Below are positions 59,447 through 64,000 of a stretch of DNA of 64,000 bases, in pieces (positions within the stretch are counted from its first letter, which is position 1; each line of letters starts with the position of its first letter). The DNA lies in NCBI RefSeq assembly GCF_023243115.1, contig NZ_CP085081.1:2418001-2482000 (forward strand), written 5' to 3'. The notes below the pieces were generated by a model that did no database searches, had not been told where the DNA came from, and saw only the letters and a program-made list of their open reading frames with translations. Both the position numbers and the translations under genes were made by a program. Origin of the DNA: Sediminicoccus sp. KRV36 (GTDB lineage Bacteria; Pseudomonadota; Alphaproteobacteria; Acetobacterales; Acetobacteraceae).

Positions 59447-61254
59447 TTCTTCACGGCGACAGCCGCGCCGCCCCCGCCCCCACCCTGGCCACCCTGGCTG
59501 GGCGGCTTGGCGGCCTGCGCCTTCGCATCCAGCCGCATGATATACCATTGCTGGCCGATGGAGAGCAGGTTGTTCCACGTCCAGTAGATCACCAGGCCGG
59601 CCGGGAAGCTTGCCAGCATGAAGGTGAAGATCACCGGCATCCACTGGAAGATCTTCGCCTGGATCGGGTCGGGTGGCTGCGGGTTCAGCTTCTGCTGGAA
59701 GAACATGGTCAGGCCCATGGCAAGCGCCCAGGCCGGCAGATGCAGGAAGCTCGGCGGGTCGAAGGGGATCAGGCCGAACAGGTTGAACACATTGGTCGGG
59801 TCCGGCGCCGAGAGGTCTCGGATCCAGCCAAAGAAGGGCGCATGCCGCATCTCGATGGTGACAAAGAGCACCTTGTAGAGCGCGAAGAAGACCGGGATCT
59901 GAATCAGGATGGGCAGGCAACCCGAGGCCGGATTGATTTTTTCCGTCTTGTAGAGCGCCATCATCTCGCTCTGCATCTTTTGCGGCTCTTCTTTGTAGCG
60001 CTCGCGGATCTCGGTCATCTTGGGACCCAGGATGCGCATCCGGCTCATGCTCTTGTAGGCTTTGTTGGCCAGCGGGAAGAAGGCGATCTTCAGAGCGAGC
60101 GTGAAGATCAGGATGGCCAGGCCCATATTGCCGGTCAGCAGGAACAGCCAATCCAGCCCGTAGAAGAAGGGCTTGGTGATGAAATAGAACCAGCCGAAGT
60201 CAATCGCCTTGTCGAGGTCCTGGATGCGCAGCCGCGTCGCGTAGTCATCCAGCAGCCGGACTTCCTTGGCGCCCGCGAAAAGCCGCGTGGCCAGCGTGTC
60301 CGTGGCGCCGGGCGCGATCGTCACCGGGGCGGGGGGGGCCACATCCACCTGCCAGCGGTCCACCGTGCCGTCCTGGATGTGGCGGAAGGCCGAGCGCAGG
60401 CGCGTGCCGTCATCGGCGCGAGTCAGGGCCGTCAGCCAGTATTTGTCGGAGAGGCCGGCCCAACCCTCGGCCGCCTCATTGTCCCAGGCGGAGCCCAGCG
60501 CGCGGCGCGCACCGGTCTGTTCCTTCTTGCCGTCGCTGTAGGTGATTTCGGTCAGGCGGCCATCCTGCACGGCGATGAAGCCCTCATGCAGGATGAAGAA
60601 GCCGGCCGTGGCTGGTGTGCGCTCGCGCCGGATGCGCGCCCAGGGCAGCACCTGGACCGGTTCGGCGCTGGTGTTGCGGATGCGCTGCTGCACATGGAAC
60701 ATGTAATTGGGATCAAGGCTGACCACGGCCTCGAAGACCTGCCCCTGGCCATTATCCCAGGTGAAGGTGACGGGTGTGGTCGCGGTCAGTGGCCCGCCGG
60801 TGACGGTCCAGTCCGTGTCATTATCTGGCACGCGGGTGCGGTTATCGGCCGAGGTCCAGCCCCACTGCGCGAAATAGCCCTCCGGCCGGCCGCGCGGGGC
60901 GAGCAGCGTGACCAGCGGCGAATTGCGCTCGATGGTCTCGCGGTAATCGCGCAGAATCAGCGATTCCAGCGTGAGCCCGCGGGCCGAGATGCGGCCCTGC
61001 ACGCGCGGATTTTCGACAGCAACCATCTGCGCGGGCGTGCCGGGTGTCGCGATCACGGCCGGGGCGGCGGCGCTGGCGCCGGGCGTGGGGGCCACACCGG
61101 GCGCGCTCGGTGTTGCAGGCAGCGGCACCTCGGCCGTGCTGGCTGGCGCGGTGGCGACCACGGGGGCCGGGTTCTGCGAACGATTCCAGACCTCGAAGGT
61201 CAGCAGAATGCCGATGGAAAGGGCGATCGCGGCAAGGAGGCGCTTCTGGTCCAT
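59443..61254 (-). CDS. yidC: Membrane protein insertase YidC
   Basis: A 603-residue Oxa1-superfamily insertase. The N-terminal span (MDQKRLLAAIALSIGILLTF) is followed by a Pro/Ala-rich linker and the periplasmic beta-sandwich (about 85-350). The C-terminal five-span core contains FYFITKPFFYGLDWLF, the cytoplasmic helical hairpin MRILGPKMTEIRERY, and SGCLPILIQIPVFFALY with the translocase groove. A Gly-rich tail (SQGGQGGGGGGAAV) ends the chain. It inserts inner-membrane proteins with or without Sec. Confidence 0.97.
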   Translation of the reverse strand: MDQKRLLAAIALSIGILLTFEVWNRSQNPAPVVATAPASTAEVPLPATPSAPGVAPTPGASAAAPAVIATPGTPAQMVAVENPRVQGRISARGLTLESLILRDYRETIERNSPLVTLLAPRGRPEGYFAQWGWTSADNRTRVPDNDTDWTVTGGPLTATTPVTFTWDNGQGQVFEAVVSLDPNYMFHVQQRIRNTSAEPVQVLPWARIRRERTPATAGFFILHEGFIAVQDGRLTEITYSDGKKEQTGARRALGSAWDNEAAEGWAGLSDKYWLTALTRADDGTRLRSAFRHIQDGTVDRWQVDVAPPAPVTIAPGATDTLATRLFAGAKEVRLLDDYATRLRIQDLDKAIDFGWFYFITKPFFYGLDWLFLLTGNMGLAILIFTLALKIAFFPLANKAYKSMSRMRILGPKMTEIRERYKEEPQKMQSEMMALYKTEKINPASGCLPILIQIPVFFALYKVLFVTIEMRHAPFFGWIRDLSAPDPTNVFNLFGLIPFDPPSFLHLPAWALAMGLTMFFQQKLNPQPPDPIQAKIFQWMPVIFTFMLASFPAGLVIYWTWNNLLSIGQQWYIMRLDAKAQAAKPPSQGGQGGGGGGAAVAVKK

Positions 61255-61263
61255 GGGTCTCGA

Positions 61264-61545
61264 TCAGGTCTCTGGGCTGGTCTGGCCGCGGGAGGCCAAA
61301 CGCTGAAGGGGGAGCCGATTCAGGGATGGCGGAACCGGGTCATAGCCGCCCGGATGCCAAGGGTTGCAGCGCAGGATGCGCCGGGCGGAAAGAAAGCTGC
61401 CGCGCAGCGCGCCATGTTCGGACAGCGCTTCCACGGCAAAGCTGGAGCAGGTGGGGTAGAAGCGGCAGTTGCAGCCCAGGATGGGCCGCAGCGTCCATTG
61501 ATAAGTGATGACAGCGCCCTTGAGCAGGGCCGCGACGGGCTTCAT
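61264..61545 (-). CDS. yidD: Membrane protein insertion efficiency factor YidD
   Basis: A 93-residue YidD protein. The conserved cysteine-rich core [19 protein letters not shown] and the later [15 protein letters not shown] are textbook features. A short N-terminal amphipathic helix ([18 protein letters not shown]) attaches to the membrane. The start overlaps the rnpA stop by four bases, and nine bases separate it from yidC, in the standard order. Confidence 0.96.
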   Translation of the reverse strand: MKPVAALLKGAVITYQWTLRPILGCNCRFYPTCSSFAVEALSEHGALRGSFLSARRILRCNPWHPGGYDPVPPSLNRLPLQRLASRGQTSPET

Positions 61546-61889
61546 GGATGGACCGGTGGCCGGGGCACGCCGGCCTTGCGCAAGGCGGCCTCAAGATCCG
61601 CCAGCAGTGTCGGGAAGGCGCAATGGCCCGTCGCGTCGCGGGCGATCAGCACCAGGTCAAACCCAGGGGCGGGAGCGGCCGCCAGATGCAGGCGCGCGGC
61701 GGCGCGCAGGCGCCGCTTGGCGCGATTGCGGGCCACGGCATTGCCGATTTTCTTGGTGGCGGTGAAGCCCAGCCGCGTTTCCGCGTCATCTCGCGGCAAG
61801 GCCTGCAACACCAGCGCATCACGCGCCGCCTTGCGGCCCGCCTTCGCAGCACGAACGAATTCCGCGCGGCGCTTGAGGCGACCGAGCAT
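61542..61889 (-). CDS. rnpA: Ribonuclease P protein component
   Basis: A 115-residue RNase P protein, which helps the catalytic RNA mature tRNA 5' ends. The start [14 protein letters not shown] and the RNR motif region ([21 protein letters not shown]) are diagnostic; the basic composition is as expected. I used the ATG at 61889, since the longer frame enters rpmH. Gap to rpmH: 37 bp. Confidence 0.94.
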   Translation of the reverse strand: MLGRLKRRAEFVRAAKAGRKAARDALVLQALPRDDAETRLGFTATKKIGNAVARNRAKRRLRAAARLHLAAAPAPGFDLVLIARDATGHCAFPTLLADLEAALRKAGVPRPPVHP

Positions 61890-61926
61890 GGCTGGTCCTC
61901 CCTTCCGCGCCGCGGGACAATGGAAT

Positions 61927-62061
61927 TCAGGCGGAGAGCTTGGCGCGGCCCTTGGAGCGGCGATTGGCCAGGATCTTGCGGCCACCCACGGTGGCGAGGC
62001 GGGCGCGGAAACCATGCCGGCGCTTCCGGACGAGCTTGGAGGGCTGATAGGTGCGCTTCAC
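61927..62061 (-). CDS. rpmH: 50S ribosomal protein L34
   Basis: A 44-residue L34. The translation from a GTG start reads [20 protein letters not shown] and continues through [19 protein letters not shown] to KLSA, the universal L34 pattern. CAGGAG lies seven bases before the GTG at 62061. It is the first gene of the yidC operon and has a good promoter upstream. Confidence 0.96.
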   Translation of the reverse strand: MKRTYQPSKLVRKRRHGFRARLATVGGRKILANRRSKGRAKLSA

Positions 62062-62132
62062 GGCAGGCTCCTGAGAATCTCAAGTCAAAAAGGATGAGCC
62101 GGCGCTGGAAGGCCCAGCCCGGCGGTGCGCGC

Positions 62133-62162
62133 TGTATAGGGAGGAGGTGCGGCGCGCGTCAA
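62133..62162 (-). promoter_or_regulatory. Sigma-70 promoter of rpmH
   Basis: On the minus strand TTGACG (62157-62162) and TATACA (62133-62138) lie 18 bp apart, close to consensus in otherwise very GC-rich DNA. Transcription would start near 62126, giving a leader of about 65 bases before rpmH. Confidence 0.7.
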
Positions 62163-62344
62163 CCTCGCGCCAGCGCATGGCGCCGCAGGATTGCGCGCCC
62201 TTGCCATGAAAGGCCAGCCCGGATGTGGCCCGCCGGCGATTTGGCGCATGGCCGCGGCCCCGGCGCAAGCCCCGCTGCGGCGGCCGGGACGCCGAGTCGG
62301 CGCGCGCGGGCGAGGACATCGCCCTGGCGTTCCAATTGCAGCTT

Positions 62345-62410
62345 TCAGGCGAAGGCCGGGGCGATCAGCAGGGCAAGCAGCGCCCAAAAGATGAAGATCG
62401 CGCGGATCAC
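62345..62410 (-). CDS. Possible 21-residue membrane peptide
   Basis: A GTG-started frame of 21 codons, MIRAIFIFWALLALL followed by IAPAFA, is nearly all hydrophobic. The GTG overlaps the sulfotransferase stop by four bases (GTGA), so ribosomes could pass straight on. It resembles the 22-codon peptide at 29804-29872 in size and placement. The next 180 bp up to the rpmH promoter hold no gene I can support. Confidence 0.4.
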   Translation of the reverse strand: MIRAIFIFWALLALLIAPAFA

Positions 62411-63486
62411 GCGGCCTGCTCCCGCTCGGGCCTTGCATCGGCCAGGGCGGCGAAGCCGGCGGCGCAGGCCTTCTCCAGGGCAGCGGCCTCGGCTTCGGGC
62501 AGGCTGCGCCAATCCGCGCGCGGGCGGCGGATCATCGCGGCACAGGCTTCGAGGTCGAGGCCGTGATCCCCCTTCATGATGAAGCGAAAGAAGCGATCCA
62601 GCGCGGCCACCGGCTGTTCCAGGATCTCCTCATAGCGCAGCGTCAGCAACTGATCGGGGCCGAGGCCGGCCAACTCCGCCAGCCCGCTGCGGACCTCGCC
62701 GGACCAGTAGAGCCCGCAGAGCGGCAGGGGCGTCGCATCCGCGCGGAAGAACTCGGCGTCGAAGCGCTCGGGCAGGTAGGGCAGCAGCGCGTCGGGCAGA
62801 TCCGCCTCATCCCCGCGATCCGCGCTCTCATAGGGATCAACGCCAAGGATCTCGGTCATCTGCGCGGCGGCCAGCACCATCCGGAAGCCGTGGTGCCGGC
62901 TGATCGAAAGGGCCGTATCGCGGCCGTCGCGCAGGATGTGCACGAAGCGCGCGGTGGGAAAGGCCTCCCGCAGGCGGCGGGCGATGCGCAGGGAGCCGCC
63001 CGAGCGCTCCACCCAGAGCCGCGCCCCCATCGCATCGCGCAGCCGGTCGAACAGCGCGGTGAAGGTGACGCCGAAGGGGGCCGCCGGCAGATCGGCCGCG
63101 AGGCTTGCCAGGCGGTCGAACAGCGCATCTGGATTGGTCGAGAGGTGCGGCAGCGTGGTGGCGGCGATGGCCGGGATGCCGCTTTCCTTGGTGAAGCGGC
63201 GCCCGGGACCGGGGCGATACAGCGCCTCCTCCATCATCACATCCTCACGTAGCATCAGCGTCTGCCGGGGATAGATGCCCGCCAGCAGCTGCCAGAGAGC
63301 CGGGCCGTCAATCTCCGCCTCCGGAAAGCTCTCGGCGATGCGGCCGCCAAGGTCGGTCATGAAGACCCAAAGCTCCGAAAGGCTGAGAATGTCAGGGTGC
63401 ATCGCCAGGAACTGCGACAGCAGCGTGGAGCCGCAGCGCCCGGTGCCGAGGATGAAGACCGGCGGCAGGGTGGCGGGCGCGCTCAC
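62407..63486 (-). CDS. PAPS-dependent sulfotransferase family protein
   Basis: A 359-residue sulfotransferase-fold protein. The 5'-phosphosulfate loop is FILGTGRCGSTLLSQFL (residues 11-27) and the 3'-phosphate motif is FVHILRDGRDTALSISRH. The C-terminal LLTLRYEEILEQPVAALDRFFRF fits the common tail of bacterial Sulfotransfer domains. The acceptor is unknown. It overlaps the upstream SDR gene by four bases, which suggests that an alcohol made or used by that SDR may be sulfated; this is inference. Confidence 0.85.
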   Translation of the reverse strand: MSAPATLPPVFILGTGRCGSTLLSQFLAMHPDILSLSELWVFMTDLGGRIAESFPEAEIDGPALWQLLAGIYPRQTLMLREDVMMEEALYRPGPGRRFTKESGIPAIAATTLPHLSTNPDALFDRLASLAADLPAAPFGVTFTALFDRLRDAMGARLWVERSGGSLRIARRLREAFPTARFVHILRDGRDTALSISRHHGFRMVLAAAQMTEILGVDPYESADRGDEADLPDALLPYLPERFDAEFFRADATPLPLCGLYWSGEVRSGLAELAGLGPDQLLTLRYEEILEQPVAALDRFFRFIMKGDHGLDLEACAAMIRRPRADWRSLPEAEAAALEKACAAGFAALADARPEREQAA

Positions 63487-64000
63487 CGGGACACCGGCAT
63501 GCCAAGGCGGCGCTGCTCCAGCGATTTGGCGTACCAGGCGACCAGGTTGCGCACCGGCGGCAGGCGGCGCTTGAGGTCGGTGCGGTTGCCCAGGGCGCGG
63601 TCCGTGCGGCTGCGATCAAAGACGCGGCGCGTGCGGATGTAGTTGCCGTAGAAGCCGATGCCCTTGTCGAATTCGCCATCCAGCCAGTCGAGCTTGGCAT
63701 CCGCGTCCACGAATTCCGGCTCCTGGAAGCCGATCTCGGTGGCGATGGCGGTCAGCGTATCGCCGACGCTGGGCGGGTCCTGCTGGGTGAGGTGATAAAT
63801 GCCCGAGGCATTGCCCTTCAGGCCGATATGCACGGCCTGGGCGGCCACGGCATCCACCGGGATCAGGTCCAGCGGCGTATGCGCATCGGCGCGCAGGCGA
63901 ATGCGGCGCTCCCGGGAGAGGCCCTTCTGCACACGCTCCAGCACGCCGCGATACTGCATCATCTTACGAGTGAAGCTGTAGAGGCCGGAGAAGGTGGTGA
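63483..64000 (-). CDS. Extended SDR / fatty acyl reductase-like protein, C-terminal part
   Basis: The frame is open through the window edge (TFSGLYSFTRKMM before the first internal ATG at 63962), so this is the 3' part of a longer gene. TPLDLIPVDAVAAQAVHIGL and SGIYHLTQQDPPSVGDTL are the later part of an extended short-chain dehydrogenase of the NAD-binding-4 (male sterility/fatty acyl-CoA reductase) kind. The nucleotide-binding start lies outside. It ends in a four-base overlap with the sulfotransferase gene. Confidence 0.7.
   Translation of the reverse strand, partial: TTFSGLYSFTRKMMQYRGVLERVQKGLSRERRIRLRADAHTPLDLIPVDAVAAQAVHIGLKGNASGIYHLTQQDPPSVGDTLTAIATEIGFQEPEFVDADAKLDWLDGEFDKGIGFYGNYIRTRRVFDRSRTDRALGNRTDLKRRLPPVRNLVAWYAKSLEQRRLGMPVSR

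Noticed and set aside
59548..62097. 849-codon plus-strand frame
   Set aside because: It is antisense to yidC, yidD, rnpA and rpmH, all unmistakable. It reflects GC bias at codon positions.
1..64000. tRNA, rRNA, CRISPR arrays, insertion sequences, prophage or defence genes
   Set aside because: I looked for tRNA-like cloverleaf ends, regularly spaced repeats, transposase or integrase motifs and known defence proteins. Nothing convincing was seen; the repeats present are tandem or hairpin elements without spacers.

Overview
The window is GC-rich bacterial DNA with strong third-codon-position GC. This bias leaves very long spurious reading frames open opposite the real genes. An HSD10-type dehydrogenase, an L-arabinonate-type dehydratase, ubiquinone and heptose genes, and a striking surplus of tripartite tricarboxylate transporter (TTT, 'Bug') receptors suggest an alphaproteobacterium. 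The closest fit is an Acetobacteraceae of the Roseomonas type; this is inference, because no rRNA or other taxonomic marker lies in the window. I see no tRNA, rRNA, CRISPR, transposase, phage or plasmid genes. Genes are tightly packed, often with 4-base ATGA or 1-base TGATG overlaps.

Layout. 1-789: a DUF2064 glycosyltransferase-like gene entered through a 54-bp tandem repeat. 836-11894: a catabolic region with amidase, sugar-acid dehydratase, three fatty-acid or alcohol type enzymes (HSD10-like SDR, acyl-CoA synthetase, dienoyl-CoA reductase), three Bug receptors, a ModA-like receptor and an enoyl-CoA hydratase. 11897-13321: a triplicated hairpin repeat, hldD and ubiK. 13302-17709: two D-aminoacylase paralogues with GNAT and RidA genes. 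17802-22173: AsmA-like protein, tyrS, anmK. 22174-22735: the longest gene-poor stretch, with GATGC/GCATC dyads and one doubtful small gene. 22736-27862: another Bug receptor, an amidohydrolase, a histidine phosphatase and three GSTs. 27936-35101: housekeeping and envelope genes (prs, lipoprotein, pgeF, midA-like, lgt, mepA, hldE, VOC protein). 35182-42867: mixed metabolic and transport genes. 42927-46221: an unusual photolyase-like protein with apparently swapped domains, then a 42-aa membrane protein, XpaC-like and TelA genes. 46234-46438: an array of perfect hairpins. 46452-49424: the only complete TTT system (tctB-tctA-tctC). 49560-53971: nitroreductase, a TauD-type dioxygenase behind a ribosome-site-sequestering hairpin, and two more Bug receptors. 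53997-56852: an orphan hybrid histidine kinase. 56977-62061: the conserved rpmH-rnpA-yidD-yidC-engB string and argB, interrupted by an orphan HExxH protein. 62345-64000: a hydrophobic 21-codon peptide, a sulfotransferase and the C-terminal part of an extended SDR.

How the parts work together. The first half looks like carboxylic acid, amide and acyl-CoA scavenging: periplasmic receptors sit beside degradative enzymes rather than beside their own permeases, and seven Bug receptors share one tctAB pair. The D-aminoacylase/RidA group fits D-amino-acid recycling, with anmK and mepA adding cell-wall recycling and remodelling. hldE and hldD, separated by about 20 kb, together supply ADP-heptose for LPS. 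I found no clear-cut new defence or mobile system. The observations I would follow first are the permuted photolyase-like protein, the dispersed hairpin/GTGAATC repeats, the hairpin over the dioxygenase ribosome site, the three tiny coupled membrane peptides, and the orphan HExxH protein.
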